Shown: positions 10,995 to 21,100, numbered from the stretch's first letter. The stretch: DNA of 64,000 nt from Anaerolinea thermolimosa (GCF_001050195.2 NZ_DF967965.1:852566-916565), one strand, 5' to 3'. Numbers and translations: made by a program. The notes: generated by a model not told the origin, from the sequence alone.

Positions 10995-12411
10995 TTGGTT
11001 GAACGGGGAAGATGCCCCGAGAGAAGAATGCGGGGTGATTGGGATTTTTGCCCCCAGTGAAGATGTGGCTCGTATGGCCTTTTTTGGCCTTTTTGCCCTC
11101 CAACACCGGGGTCAGGAAGCGGCGGGGATAGCCGTTTCGGATGGGCGTTCGATGCGCTTGCATAAGGATACCGGTCTGGTGTCACAGGTATTCAGGCCCG
11201 AAAGCCTGGCCCCTTTGCGTGGCGATTATGCTATCGGGCACACCCGTTACTCAACGACCGGCTCCAGTGTGCTGCGAAATGCTCAGCCGTTTATGATCGA
11301 AACCCGTTATGGGCCGGTGGCTGTGGCGCATAATGGCAATCTGACCAACTCAGCAGAATTACGGCAGGATTTACTCAGGCGAGGGGTGGGGCTGCAATCT
11401 TCGTCAGATACTGAGGTCATTACCCTGATGCTGGCTGGAGCCGAAGGCTCTACCTGGATGGAACGTATTCACGGACTGATGTACCGGTGGCAGGGAGCGT
11501 ACTCGCTGGTTATCCTTACCCTGAACGGGGTGTTTGCGGTACGTGATCCGTGGGGTTTCCGCCCCTTGAGTGTGGGAATTTTACCCGGTGGGGGGCACGT
11601 TTGCGCTTCGGAGACCGGTGCATTACGCACGCTGGGTTGCCAGGCGATCCGTGAGGTGAAACCCGGGGAAATTATTTCCTTGAGTAATAATGCACTTACG
11701 GTGAAACAGGCCCTCCCCCCCGCTCAGCCCACTGCCCTGTGCACCTTCGAGCACATTTACTTCTCGCGCCCGGATTCTTTCTGGGATGGGCGCAGTGTGC
11801 ATGAGGTGCGGCAAAAGCTGGGCCGAGAGTTGGCCCGTGAAAATGGGGTTTCGGCAGATGTCGTAATCCCCGTGCCCGATTCTTCCATCCCGGCGGCCAT
11901 CGGATATGCGATGGAATCAGGAATCCCGTACAACGATGGGTTTATCAAGAATCGTTACATCGGGCGGACGTTCATCGAACCAACCGATTCGTTGCGCAGG
12001 CAGGGGGTGGCTCTCAAGTTTAATGTCATCAATGAAAATGTGCTGGGGAAGCGGGTGGTGATGATTGATGACAGTATTGTGCGTGGGAACACTACCGGTC
12101 CGCTGGTACGATTGTTGCGAGAAGCCGGTGCGCGTGAGGTACACGTTCGTATTACCTGCCCACCGATCAGTCATCCCTGTTTTATGGGGGTGGATATGGG
12201 CACGTACGAGGAATTGATTGCTCACCGCATGAGTGTGGCGGAAATTTGTGAATGGGTCGGTGCTGATTCCTTACATTTCCTGTCGTTGGAAGGCATGATG
12301 CGCGCCATTGGTCGAAATGAGGGGTATTGTAATGCCTGCTTTACCGGACATTACCCCCTGGATGTGCATTTCTCGGGTGTGAAAACGGGGTTTGAGAAGG
12401 CGCTGGTTTGA
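10987..12411 (+). CDS. purF: amidophosphoribosyltransferase (iron-sulfur type)
   Basis: Commits PRPP and glutamine to phosphoribosylamine. The 474-residue precursor has a short propeptide of 14 residues ending in REE before Cys15, the N-terminal nucleophile of the Ntn glutaminase domain (CGVIGIF). The phosphoribosyltransferase domain carries the PRPP loop VVMIDDSIVRGNTT. Cysteines in CTFEHIYF, CPPISHPC and the C-terminal GYCNACF pair match the [4Fe-4S] ligands of the Bacillus subtilis type, so the enzyme is probably oxygen-sensitive, in keeping with an anaerobe. Confidence 0.97.
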   Translation: MSDWLNGEDAPREECGVIGIFAPSEDVARMAFFGLFALQHRGQEAAGIAVSDGRSMRLHKDTGLVSQVFRPESLAPLRGDYAIGHTRYSTTGSSVLRNAQPFMIETRYGPVAVAHNGNLTNSAELRQDLLRRGVGLQSSSDTEVITLMLAGAEGSTWMERIHGLMYRWQGAYSLVILTLNGVFAVRDPWGFRPLSVGILPGGGHVCASETGALRTLGCQAIREVKPGEIISLSNNALTVKQALPPAQPTALCTFEHIYFSRPDSFWDGRSVHEVRQKLGRELARENGVSADVVIPVPDSSIPAAIGYAMESGIPYNDGFIKNRYIGRTFIEPTDSLRRQGVALKFNVINENVLGKRVVMIDDSIVRGNTTGPLVRLLREAGAREVHVRITCPPISHPCFMGVDMGTYEELIAHRMSVAEICEWVGADSLHFLSLEGMMRAIGRNEGYCNACFTGHYPLDVHFSGVKTGFEKALV

Positions 12412-12424
12412 AGAGGGAGGGCGA

Positions 12425-14698
12425 ATGAATGTTCTGATAGTGGGGTCAGGGGGGCGTGAGCATGCTATTGCGTGGAAGGTAGCATCCTCGCCGCGTCTGA
12501 CCAGGCTTTTTATTGCGCCAGGAAACCCCGGAAGCGCATCCTGTGCTGTGAACCTGCCTCTATCGGCATCTGACCAGGCCGGGCTGGTTTCCTTCTGTCT
12601 CTCGCAAAACGTTGACCTGGTGATCATTGGGCCGGAGGCGCCTCTGGCAGAGGGGCTTGCGGATGCTCTGCGTGATGCCGGGGTGAAGGTGTTTGGCCCT
12701 TCGGCAGCAGCGGCGGAGATTGAGTCCTCCAAGGCTTTTGCCAAGGCTTTTATGCAACGACACGCAATTCCCTCGGCGCGTTTTGCGGTCTTCACGGAAT
12801 ATCAACCCGCTGTAGAGCACCTTTCTTGTACACCCTACCCGGTGGTGATTAAGGCATCTGGACTGGCGGCTGGTAAGGGGGTGTTTTTACCCGAGAACCC
12901 TGAAGAGGCGCAACGCTACCTGAAAGAAATTATGGTGGAAAGGGCGCTGGGAGATGCAGGCCAGGAAGTGGTGATCGAGGAGCGCTTAAGCGGGCCAGAA
13001 GTCTCCCTGCTGGCGTTTACCGACGGGAAAACTGTGCGTCCTATGCTTCCGGCGCAGGATCATAAACGCCTTCTGGATGGAGACCGGGGGCCTAACACGG
13101 GAGGAATGGGGGCATACGCTCCGGTATCGAGCCTTTCGCAGGCATGGGTGGATGAGGTGGTGAACACTATTCTCCAGCCAGCGGTGGATGGACTGCGAGA
13201 AGAAGGAAGGCCATTCATCGGGGTGTTGTATGCTGGCCTGATGCTCACCGAAGATGGCCCAAAAGTACTGGAATTCAACTGTCGTTTTGGTGACCCTGAA
13301 ACCCAGGCTTTGTTGCCCCTGTTAAAAAGTGACTTGCTGGAAGTGGCTCTGGCCTGTACCGAAGGTCGGCTGGAGGAGGTGGCGGTGGAGTGGTATCCGG
13401 GCAGTGCGGTCTGTGTGGTACTGGCGGCCCGTGGATACCCGGCGAAGCCAGAATCCGGGCAACCGATCGTCATTCCTGAGAATTTGCCGGAAAATGTAGT
13501 GGTGTTTCATGCTGGAACAGCGATGAAGAACGGCAGACTGGTCACGGCTGGGGGGCGGGTGCTGGGTGTGACAGGTTGGGGAGATGACCTGGAAAGTGCT
13601 TTGTGCCAAACGTACCGGGCAGTGGAACAAATTCAGTTCGATGGAATGCAATGCCGCCGGGACATTGCCAGCCATGCACGCCAGGCATATACACAGGCAG
13701 GGGTGAACATTGATGCGGGAAACCGGGCGGTTGCTCTGATGCGTGAGTCCGTGAAGTCCACTTACAACCCTCGTGTGCTGGCAGGGATTGGAGCCTTCGG
13801 GGGATTGTATGATGCGGTATTCCTTAAAGAATACCGCCACCCGGTTCTGGTGGCTTCAACGGATGGGGTGGGTACCAAAGTAGCCCTTGCGGCACAGGTT
13901 GGAAAATACCGTTCGATTGGTCTGGATATTGTCAATCACTGTATCAATGATATTTTGGTACAGGGAGCACGTCCGCTGTTTTTCCTGGACTATTTTGCCA
14001 CTGCACGGTTAAAACCGGAGATCACGGCAGAAATTGTGCAGGGGATGTCAGAAGCCTGCAGAGATGCGGGTTGTGTCTTGCTTGGCGGGGAAACCGCTGA
14101 GATGCCGGGGGTGTACACTCCAGAAGCGTTTGATGTGGCCGGTACCATGGTTGGGGTGGTCGAACGAGACGCCATCCTGCCGCGTACTGCGGATCTTTCG
14201 CCGGGAGATGTTCTTCTGGGGCTGCGCTCCTCGGGTCCCCATACCAACGGATATTCTCTTATCCGCAAGATATGCCAGAACCTGGCTCTTGACCGGGTGA
14301 TCGAAGGAATGGAGACTTCTCTGCAGGAGGCACTGCTGGCTCCTCACCGGTCTTACCTGCCCTTACTGGCTCCAATCCTTGACCATCCCGACTCTCCGAT
14401 CCGGGCGCTGGCACACCTCACTGGAGGTGGATTTATTGAAAATATTCCCCGGGTGTTGCCCGTTGGGTTAGGGGCAATCGTCAGGCGGGGAGCATGGCCG
14501 GTTCCGCCGCTCTTTCAGTGGATTCAGCACACGGGCAGAGTGGCTGAAGATGAGATGTACCGTGTTTTCAATATGGGAATTGGAATGGTTGCAGTGATCG
14601 GGCAAGGGGATGTGTCCCGGGTTCAACAGGCTCTCGGAGAAGAAACCTGGGTCATCGGAGAACTGGTCAGGGGTGAACGAAAGGTGACCCTGGTATGA
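12425..14698 (+). CDS. purD-purM: fused GAR synthetase / AIR synthetase (PurD-PurM)
   Basis: One 757-residue chain combines two enzymes. Residues 1 to about 424 are PurD (ATP-grasp): MNVLIVGSGGREHA, VVIKASGLAAGKGV, the GGMGAYAP segment and the FNCRFGDPETQ motif. From about residue 425, starting at AGVNIDAGNRAV, follows a complete PurM with ASTDGVGTK, VNHCINDILVQGA and LLGGETAEMPGVY. It catalyses steps 2 and 5 of the pathway. ATG 12425 follows GAGGGAGG at good spacing; upstream in-frame codons lie in the tail of purF. No stop or frameshift separates the halves, so the fusion is real in this sequence. purN follows with an ATGA overlap. Confidence 0.95.
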   Translation: MNVLIVGSGGREHAIAWKVASSPRLTRLFIAPGNPGSASCAVNLPLSASDQAGLVSFCLSQNVDLVIIGPEAPLAEGLADALRDAGVKVFGPSAAAAEIESSKAFAKAFMQRHAIPSARFAVFTEYQPAVEHLSCTPYPVVIKASGLAAGKGVFLPENPEEAQRYLKEIMVERALGDAGQEVVIEERLSGPEVSLLAFTDGKTVRPMLPAQDHKRLLDGDRGPNTGGMGAYAPVSSLSQAWVDEVVNTILQPAVDGLREEGRPFIGVLYAGLMLTEDGPKVLEFNCRFGDPETQALLPLLKSDLLEVALACTEGRLEEVAVEWYPGSAVCVVLAARGYPAKPESGQPIVIPENLPENVVVFHAGTAMKNGRLVTAGGRVLGVTGWGDDLESALCQTYRAVEQIQFDGMQCRRDIASHARQAYTQAGVNIDAGNRAVALMRESVKSTYNPRVLAGIGAFGGLYDAVFLKEYRHPVLVASTDGVGTKVALAAQVGKYRSIGLDIVNHCINDILVQGARPLFFLDYFATARLKPEITAEIVQGMSEACRDAGCVLLGGETAEMPGVYTPEAFDVAGTMVGVVERDAILPRTADLSPGDVLLGLRSSGPHTNGYSLIRKICQNLALDRVIEGMETSLQEALLAPHRSYLPLLAPILDHPDSPIRALAHLTGGGFIENIPRVLPVGLGAIVRRGAWPVPPLFQWIQHTGRVAEDEMYRVFNMGIGMVAVIGQGDVSRVQQALGEETWVIGELVRGERKVTLV

Positions 14699-15321
14699 AT
14701 ACAAGACTGGCCAGGCTGGTGGTGCTTATTTCGGGGAATGGGTCTAACCTGCAGGCCATTTTAGATGCCTGCGATGACGGTACTTTACCGGCTCGGGTTG
14801 TGGCGGTTATCTCCAACCGCGCCGAAGCCTACGGGCTGGAACGGGCCCGCCGGGCAGGCGTGGAGGCGGTCTATTTTCCCAAACCGAAAGAGGAAGACCG
14901 TCAGAAGTATGATCAACGGCTGGCCACAAGGGTGGCAATTTACCAGCCCGACTGGGTTGTTTTAGCTGGCTGGATGCGCATTTTATCCAATGAATTTTTA
15001 AGCCGTTTTCCCATGCGGGTGATTAATCTTCATCCGGCGTTGCCGGGGTGTTTTCCTGGGAAGAATGCTATTGAGCGGGCTTATGCGGCCTTTCGGGAGG
15101 GAAAAATTACCCGAACGGGAGTCATGGTTCACCTGGTGCCTGATGAAGGGGTAGATTGCGGCCCGGTGCTGGGGCAGGTAGAAGTACCTTTGCTGGAGGG
15201 CGAGTCACTGGAAAACCTTGAAGCACGCATGCATGAGGTAGAGCATACGCTCCTGGTGCAAACCCTCCGTAACCTTCTTCTCGATCCTGAATTGATTAAG
15301 GGAGTTAAAAAGGATGCCTAA
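14695..15321 (+). CDS. purN: phosphoribosylglycinamide formyltransferase
   Basis: Uses 10-formyltetrahydrofolate to formylate GAR (208 residues). Visible motifs are VLISGNGSNLQAI at the N-terminus, VINLHPALPG with the catalytic Asn and His (usual wording IHPSLLP), and VPDEGVDCGP with the catalytic Asp. The protein is of normal length. Translationally coupled by ATGA to the PurD-PurM fusion and by an eight-base overlap to purH. Confidence 0.96.
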   Translation: MNTRLARLVVLISGNGSNLQAILDACDDGTLPARVVAVISNRAEAYGLERARRAGVEAVYFPKPKEEDRQKYDQRLATRVAIYQPDWVVLAGWMRILSNEFLSRFPMRVINLHPALPGCFPGKNAIERAYAAFREGKITRTGVMVHLVPDEGVDCGPVLGQVEVPLLEGESLENLEARMHEVEHTLLVQTLRNLLLDPELIKGVKKDA

Positions 15322-16813
15322 AGCAATACTATCGGTCTATGACAAGCAGGGCCTGCTGGATTTTGCCAGAGGGTTAGCGGAATTAGGATGGGATTTGATA
15401 GCCTCCGGAGGTACCGCGCGCGTTCTACGTGAAGCAGGGTTGCCGGTTACTGAGGTCAGTGCTTTTACCGGGTCTCCAGAAATTCTGGGGGGCAGGGTGA
15501 AGACCCTGCATCCGGCGATTCACGGGGGGTTGCTGGCACGCAACCGGGAAGCCGACCTGAGTGAATTACGTAGCCTGGGCTGGAGCCCGATTGATCTGGT
15601 GGTGGTCAACCTTTATCCGTTTGAACAGACCATTGCTCGCCCCGGAGCCACCCTGGAGGATGCGGTAGAAAATATTGACATTGGCGGGGTGACTCTCATC
15701 CGGGCGGCGGCCAAGAATTTTGAACGGGTGACTCTGGTGTGCGACCCGGTTGACTACCCTGGTGTGCTGGAAGAACTGCGGCAGGGTGGAACCTCTGCTG
15801 AAACCCGCCGTCGGCTGGCGGTGAAGGGGTTTGCGTTGACCACTCGTTATGATCAGGCGATCGCGGCGTATCTATCAGGAGAAGGTGCTCTTTCGCTCAA
15901 TTTGTATCCTGTGCAGAACCTGCGATATGGTGAAAACCCGCACCAGAAGGCTCGATTGCTGGCCTATCAACCGGGGATGGGGCCGCTGGGAGGAAAAGTG
16001 TTGCAGGGAAAGGAACTATCGTACAACAACCTGCTTGATCTGGATGCTGCCTGGCGGGCTGTGGTGAGTTTTGAGCGGGTGGCGGTAGTCATTGTGAAAC
16101 ATTTATCACCCTGCGGGATTGCCTGCGGTGAAACAGTGGAGGAAGCCTACCGCCTGGCCCTGGCCTCTGATCCGGTTTCGGCTTTTGGCGGGATCATTGC
16201 CAGCAACCGTCCCATTGATGCACCGGCAGCCCTGGCGATAAAAGAACTCTTTGTGGAGTGCATCATTGCCCCCGGGTTCACAGAGGAAAGTGTGGGCATT
16301 CTTTCCGTAAAAAAGAACGTACGCCTGGTAGAAATGCCAGATTTGAAAATCGATCCCGATTTTGAGCTTCGTTCGGTCAATCGAGGCGTCTTGATGCAAT
16401 CGGTTGACCTGGGAGATCCCGAATCTGCGGAGTGGAAGGTGGTGTCTCAAAGGGCGCCCACAGATGAGGAGTGGAAGGCTTTGCGCTTTGCCTGGAAGGC
16501 CTGCCAGCACGTCAAATCTAACGCGATTGTCCTTGCTCAAGGGAATGCTACTGTTGGCATTGGTGGAGGTCAGCCCAACCGGGTAGATTGCGTTCGCATC
16601 GCAGTCCAGCGGGCGGGGGAGCGTAGCCGGGGAGCTGTGATGGCTTCAGATGCCTTTTTCCCCTTTGCGGACTCGGTACAGGTGGCGGCTGAGGCCGGGG
16701 TGACGGCGGTGATTCACCCGGGCGGGTCGGTACGCGACCAGGAATCCATTGCTGCGGCAGATGCGGCGGGAATGGCAATGGTGCTGACGGGGGTGAGGCA
16801 CTTCAGACATTAA
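15314..16813 (+). CDS. purH: bifunctional AICAR transformylase / IMP cyclohydrolase
   Basis: Catalyses the last two steps to IMP. Residues 1 to about 140 are the MGS-like IMP cyclohydrolase domain (LIASGGTARVLREAGLPVT; GRVKTLHPAIHGG). The rest is AICAR formyltransferase with LRYGENPHQKA, the catalytic VKHLSPCG segment (usual KHxNPCG) and the C-terminal SDAFFPF and VIHPGGSVRD motifs. At 499 residues it is slightly shorter than the usual 510-530. It is followed after 12 bases by guaB. Confidence 0.97.
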   Translation: MPKAILSVYDKQGLLDFARGLAELGWDLIASGGTARVLREAGLPVTEVSAFTGSPEILGGRVKTLHPAIHGGLLARNREADLSELRSLGWSPIDLVVVNLYPFEQTIARPGATLEDAVENIDIGGVTLIRAAAKNFERVTLVCDPVDYPGVLEELRQGGTSAETRRRLAVKGFALTTRYDQAIAAYLSGEGALSLNLYPVQNLRYGENPHQKARLLAYQPGMGPLGGKVLQGKELSYNNLLDLDAAWRAVVSFERVAVVIVKHLSPCGIACGETVEEAYRLALASDPVSAFGGIIASNRPIDAPAALAIKELFVECIIAPGFTEESVGILSVKKNVRLVEMPDLKIDPDFELRSVNRGVLMQSVDLGDPESAEWKVVSQRAPTDEEWKALRFAWKACQHVKSNAIVLAQGNATVGIGGGQPNRVDCVRIAVQRAGERSRGAVMASDAFFPFADSVQVAAEAGVTAVIHPGGSVRDQESIAAADAAGMAMVLTGVRHFRH

Positions 16814-16825
16814 AAAAGAGGTGAG

Positions 16826-18307
16826 ATGAACGAAGAACTGTTTCAGGGGCATCAGGCCCTTACGTTTGACGATTGCCTGATTGTGCCGGGGTATTCAGAG
16901 ATTCTCCCGAGCGAAACGGATGTGCGTGCCCGGTTGACGCGGGAAATTCAACTCAACATCCCTCTGCTTTCGGCAGCCATGGATACGGTGACTGAGTCGC
17001 GCCTGGCGATAGCACTGGCGCGTGAAGGAGGCATTGGAATCATTCATCGGAATATGTCTCCTGAAGCTCAGGCGAGCGAGGTTGATAAAGTGAAACGTTC
17101 GGAGGCCGGGATGATTACCAACCCGGTCACGCTGGGGCCAGAAGCCTCACTGGCAGAAGCTGAAGCCATCATGGGCAGGTTTCATATCAGTGGGGTGCCC
17201 ATCGTTGATCCGGATGGGATTCTGGTGGGGATTCTCACCAATCGGGATATCCGCTTCGCAGAAGGTGACGATTTCGCACGCCCGGTCAGGGATTTTATGA
17301 CCAGCGAAGGACTGGTGACCGCCCGGGTAGGGACAACGCTGGAGCAGGCCAAGCGAATCTTACAGCAACACCGCATTGAAAAACTTCCTCTGGTGGATGA
17401 GCATGGCCGCTTGCAGGGGTTAATCACGGTCAAGGACATTCAGAAAAAACGCGATTACCCAAACGCCGCCACCGACAGTCAGGGAAGGCTTTTGTGTGGA
17501 GCAGCTGTGGGGGTGGGAAACGACCTGGAGACGCGGGTTGATCTGATGGTGAAAGCCGGGGTGGATGTGGTGGTGGTAGACACCTCTCACGGGCATTCTG
17601 CGGGGGTGATTCGCGCCATCCGCCGGATTAAAAGCGCCTGGCCAGGCCTGCCAGTGATTGCGGGAAATGTGGTCACGGAGGAGGGTACGCTGGCTTTGAT
17701 CGAGGCGGGGGTTGATGCGGTAAAAGTGGGCATTGGAGCCGGATCGATTTGTACCACACGTATTGTTTCTGGGGCGGGGATGCCCCAGATGAGCGCCATT
17801 TTCCACTGCGCCAGAGCCGCCGCCAGGCACGATGTTCCAGTCATTGCAGATGGAGGAATTAAATATTCCGGTGATATCGTGAAGGCGATCGTAGCCGGAG
17901 CAGAAACCGTAATGCTCGGCAGTTTACTGGCCGGGTTGGAAGAGTCGCCCGGGGAGGTGATTCTGTTTGAGGGCCGGCAATACAAGAGTTATCGCGGAAT
18001 GGGCAGCCTGGGGGCGATGCAGGGATATGGCCGCGATCGTTATGCGAGTGGGCAAAGTACTGGCCGAAAACTGGTGCCAGAGGGTGTGGAAGGAATGGTA
18101 CCCTACAAAGGAACGCTGGCTGATTTTGTATATCAGCTGGTGGGTGGTTTACGTTCTGGCATGGGGTACGCCGGTGCGCGAAATCTGGATGATCTGCGCC
18201 AGCGTACCCGCCTGGTGGTTATATCCAACGCCGGTTTGATTGAAAGCCACCCCCACAGTGTGACCATTACCCGTGAAGCGCCCAATTATCAGCGCGGCAA
18301 TGATTAA
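16826..18307 (+). CDS. guaB: inosine-5'-monophosphate dehydrogenase
   Basis: Oxidises IMP to XMP with NAD, leading to GMP. The 493-residue protein has the TIM-barrel split by two CBS domains (about residues 95-210). The catalytic loop is GAGSICTTR with Cys309, where the usual wording is GPGSICTTR. The flap region [10 protein letters not shown] and the [22 protein letters not shown] segment are present. AAGAGGTGAG precedes the ATG. Its TAA stop and the stop of the convergent glycosidase gene share the palindrome TTAA. Ending the IMP operon with guaB pushes flux toward guanine nucleotides. Confidence 0.97.
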   Translation: MNEELFQGHQALTFDDCLIVPGYSEILPSETDVRARLTREIQLNIPLLSAAMDTVTESRLAIALAREGGIGIIHRNMSPEAQASEVDKVKRSEAGMITNPVTLGPEASLAEAEAIMGRFHISGVPIVDPDGILVGILTNRDIRFAEGDDFARPVRDFMTSEGLVTARVGTTLEQAKRILQQHRIEKLPLVDEHGRLQGLITVKDIQKKRDYPNAATDSQGRLLCGAAVGVGNDLETRVDLMVKAGVDVVVVDTSHGHSAGVIRAIRRIKSAWPGLPVIAGNVVTEEGTLALIEAGVDAVKVGIGAGSICTTRIVSGAGMPQMSAIFHCARAAARHDVPVIADGGIKYSGDIVKAIVAGAETVMLGSLLAGLEESPGEVILFEGRQYKSYRGMGSLGAMQGYGRDRYASGQSTGRKLVPEGVEGMVPYKGTLADFVYQLVGGLRSGMGYAGARNLDDLRQRTRLVVISNAGLIESHPHSVTITREAPNYQRGND

Positions 18308-19620
18308 GCGCCAACCTTCCCCGGAGGGGGGTAATCGGCATCAGCATCATCGAGAATAAGGACGCAATCGGGCATTTCGGAAGGTGAAGTAAAAGACATG
18401 GCGCGGCGGATGGGTTCTTCTCCCTGAAGCCGCGCTTCACCATTGCAGGGGTCGTACCACCAGACCCTCACTTTTGAACCCAGGAAGGGTTCTAAGTGGA
18501 ATCCTGCAGTGAGCCCTCCCTGAGGGAAATAGGCCATGGCATAAGTGAAATTCTGATCTCTGGTCACGCAGATATACTGTTCGGGGTGAGTGTGTTCGGT
18601 GAGGAGCAGGTCTTGCCCGGGGACGCGTTCGAAAAAGGGGCGTGAAAGCATCAGGTTTTTCAGGTGAACCATCTGGAATGCGCCGGGACGGTCGAGAGCT
18701 TCACGCCAGGTGAAAAGTGGATCAAGCACCGGCTGATGGCGCTGGTCATACATTTGCCAGACGCTGTTGTGCCCGTAGGTTACTCCAAACCCGCCTGCAA
18801 AGACTGAGCGATAGGCCTGTCGACGAACGTGGTAATCGTTAAAATAACCGTTGCGTACATTAAAGCCGATGGGAATATCTTCATAATTGGGTTCGCCATC
18901 CAGGACGGGGCGGACGGGGTGAAGTTTGTAATCGGCAGCGATCATCTCCCAGGTGGGCATACAGAGCCGCCCGTGTCCCGATTGAATCATGTGGAAGTCA
19001 ATCCAATCTTCATGATGGAGCCATTCGGAGGATGAATGTTCACCGAAAGGGTGGTAGGTTTTCAGACCGTGGTGGCCAGCTCCATCGTCAATGCCTTTCG
19101 CAAGGGCACGCCAGATTTCTTCAACTCCTTCTGCCGAGCGGTCACCGCCCAGAATCCAGATGATGTTGGTGTCGGCTGCAAAACGAGTGCCCAGATAATG
19201 CCCGTAAGCGTAGGCATTCTGGGGGTTGAAGATTTCCTGTTCACCGCCCCACATGCGTTTAACCTTGTCGGCCCAGGTGGTGACCAGCCCTACATAAAGG
19301 CCGCGTTCGTCAGCCGCGCGAATGACCTGCGCGATGTAGTCAAAATAGGCATCCTCAGGCTGGGTTGGATCGAGATTGCGGAAGGGCAGATGACCGTAAC
19401 GATTGGCTTGAGACAGTCCCTCCAGTTCAGGAACGGCAACTGCCTGAATGAGGTTAAACCCTTTGGCACGGCGATTATCCAGATAAAATACGGCCTCCTC
19501 AAAGGTGAGGCGATGAAACAACTCCCAGGCAGTATCGCCCAGCCAGAAAAAGGGTTCTCCCAGTTCGGTCTCAAGGAAACGATGATTGGAACTAACGCGG
19601 AGTCGAGGAAGGGTGCTCAT
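18304..19620 (-). CDS. DUF4038-family glycoside hydrolase (GH140-like)
   Basis: Predicted TIM-barrel glycosidase of 438 residues. The N-terminal [23 protein letters not shown] wording and the IIWILGGD (Asp160) and [10 protein letters not shown] (Glu243) segments are characteristic of the DUF4038 family that contains GH140 apiosidases; Asp160 and Glu243 are my candidate catalytic acids. No signal peptide is seen. ATG 19620 was chosen because a GGAG lies about ten bases upstream and the conserved region begins soon after; a longer reading from 19698 adds unlike sequence. The substrate is not known. The presence of rhamnosidase and other glycosidases nearby suggests pectin-type or plant glycans. 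Confidence 0.75.
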   Translation of the reverse strand: MSTLPRLRVSSNHRFLETELGEPFFWLGDTAWELFHRLTFEEAVFYLDNRRAKGFNLIQAVAVPELEGLSQANRYGHLPFRNLDPTQPEDAYFDYIAQVIRAADERGLYVGLVTTWADKVKRMWGGEQEIFNPQNAYAYGHYLGTRFAADTNIIWILGGDRSAEGVEEIWRALAKGIDDGAGHHGLKTYHPFGEHSSSEWLHHEDWIDFHMIQSGHGRLCMPTWEMIAADYKLHPVRPVLDGEPNYEDIPIGFNVRNGYFNDYHVRRQAYRSVFAGGFGVTYGHNSVWQMYDQRHQPVLDPLFTWREALDRPGAFQMVHLKNLMLSRPFFERVPGQDLLLTEHTHPEQYICVTRDQNFTYAMAYFPQGGLTAGFHLEPFLGSKVRVWWYDPCNGEARLQGEEPIRRAMSFTSPSEMPDCVLILDDADADYPPPGKVGA

Positions 19621-19716
19621 CGCTTTGCTCCGTACTGTCAGGAATAGACGCAGATCAGGGTTTGAGAGATCAATCCCTATTATTTTATCAAACTTCAATT
19701 CAGGTTCGATGGTCGG

Positions 19717-19722
19717 TATAAT
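19717..19722 (+). promoter_or_regulatory. -10 element placing transcription start at the ATG of the YqeC-MocA gene
   Basis: A perfect TATAAT lies at 19717-19722, and the ATG of the next gene is at 19729, exactly where transcription would begin. TTCAAT at 19694-19699 is a weak -35 at 17-base spacing. No Shine-Dalgarno is present, so the mRNA is probably leaderless. Confidence 0.55.
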
Positions 19723-19728
19723 GACACT

Positions 19729-21087
19729 ATGGATCTCGCTCTCATCGTTGAAGCCCTTTCATTGCGTACGAAACGCTGTATTGCCCTTTGTGGTGCAGGT
19801 GGAAAAACCTCAGCGATGTTTCGGCTGGGGCGTGCTCTTAGCGGAGGGGTGATCCTCAGCAATACCGCGCATCTTGCACTGGCGCAGTGTTCTCTGGCCG
19901 ATCGGGTATACTTTGCAGCACAGGTGGAAGACGTTCCTGCGTTCAAGCACGCATTACCTGACGGGCTAACCCTGATTACCGGCCCGGTAGGGGAGAAGGA
20001 ACGTACCCGGGGCCTCTCTGGCGAGGTTTTCCAGCAGGTATTGGGCCTGGCGGTTCAATGGAAGGTGCCATTTCTGGTTGAAGCAGATGGGGCACGCGGA
20101 CTACCGCTTAAAGCACCGGCTGCCTGGGAGCCACCTATCCCCGAAGAAGCGGATGTGGTCATGGTGGTGGCCGGGCTGAGCGGGCTGGGCAAACCTCTCA
20201 CGGATGCCTGGGTGTATCGGCCTGAGGATTTTGGTCGGCTGGCGAACCTTCAACCGGGTGAACCCATCCATGAGGCGGCGCTGGCCAGGGTTCTGGTGCA
20301 CCCTGAAGGCGGGCGGAAAAACATTCCGGCAGGTGCTGGAAAGCTGGTGTTGCTGAACCAGAGAGACGCTTTTACCATGGGGGCCGCAGAACTTAATGGA
20401 CTGGTTAGACGGTTGCTCGGAGCATTTGATGGGGTAGTGGTAGCGTCTTTGCATGGGGCTGGCGCGGATGGCCGACCGGCTGAGATTGTATCGTTTCACC
20501 GGCCAGTGGCCGGGGTGGTGCTGGCGGCAGGGGCCGGTGAACGGTTGGGAAAGCCAAAGCAATTATTGCCCTGGGAAGGTGTGCCTCTGGTGCGGAGAGC
20601 TGTAGAATCTGCCCTGCATGCGGGGCTTGATCCCGTAATTGTGGTCTGTGGGGCGTATTCAGGCGAGGTGGCCGGGGCATTGCAGGGTTTGCCGGTTAAG
20701 ATCGTAAGAAATGATCGCTGGCAGGATGGACAGGGCACCTCAGTCAGCGCCGGGGTGCGTGAATTATTGAAGGAAGATCGTTGTGGTGGAGCGATCTTCT
20801 TACTGGCCGATCAGCCCTTTGTCAATCAGGATGTCATTCAGGCGCTTGTTCACCGGCACGCCACTACCCTTGAAGCAGTGATTGCGCCGCGGGTAAAGGG
20901 CCAGAGGACAAACCCGGTGCTCTTTGATCGGCGGACTTTTTCAGATCTTGGTGCGTTGACGGGAAAGGCCGGTGGGCGACAGGTGATGGATCGGTGGCCT
21001 CCCACTTTTGTAGAATGGGAGGATGAGCGCCTGCTGATTGATATTGACACCCTGGATGATTATCAAAAATATCAGCCCATGGGGTAA
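19729..21087 (+). CDS. YqeC - MocA-like fusion (molybdenum/selenium hydroxylase cofactor maturation)
   Basis: Residues 1 to about 250 match the selenium-dependent hydroxylase accessory family YqeC (P-loop-like CGAGGKTS at 21-28; EADGARGLPLKAP; KLVLLNQRD). From about residue 258 follows a MobA/MocA-type nucleotidyltransferase with VVLAAGAGERLGKPKQLLP and LLADQPFV. MocA-type domains attach CMP to molybdopterin; YqeC acts in labile-selenium molybdenum hydroxylases. The fusion suggests maturation of a xanthine-dehydrogenase-like enzyme, yet no such enzyme is encoded nearby. Which nucleotide is used is not readable. The gene appears to be expressed from a leaderless transcript. Confidence 0.82.
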   Translation: MDLALIVEALSLRTKRCIALCGAGGKTSAMFRLGRALSGGVILSNTAHLALAQCSLADRVYFAAQVEDVPAFKHALPDGLTLITGPVGEKERTRGLSGEVFQQVLGLAVQWKVPFLVEADGARGLPLKAPAAWEPPIPEEADVVMVVAGLSGLGKPLTDAWVYRPEDFGRLANLQPGEPIHEAALARVLVHPEGGRKNIPAGAGKLVLLNQRDAFTMGAAELNGLVRRLLGAFDGVVVASLHGAGADGRPAEIVSFHRPVAGVVLAAGAGERLGKPKQLLPWEGVPLVRRAVESALHAGLDPVIVVCGAYSGEVAGALQGLPVKIVRNDRWQDGQGTSVSAGVRELLKEDRCGGAIFLLADQPFVNQDVIQALVHRHATTLEAVIAPRVKGQRTNPVLFDRRTFSDLGALTGKAGGRQVMDRWPPTFVEWEDERLLIDIDTLDDYQKYQPMG

Positions 21088-21100
21088 TCCTGGGGTGTGG

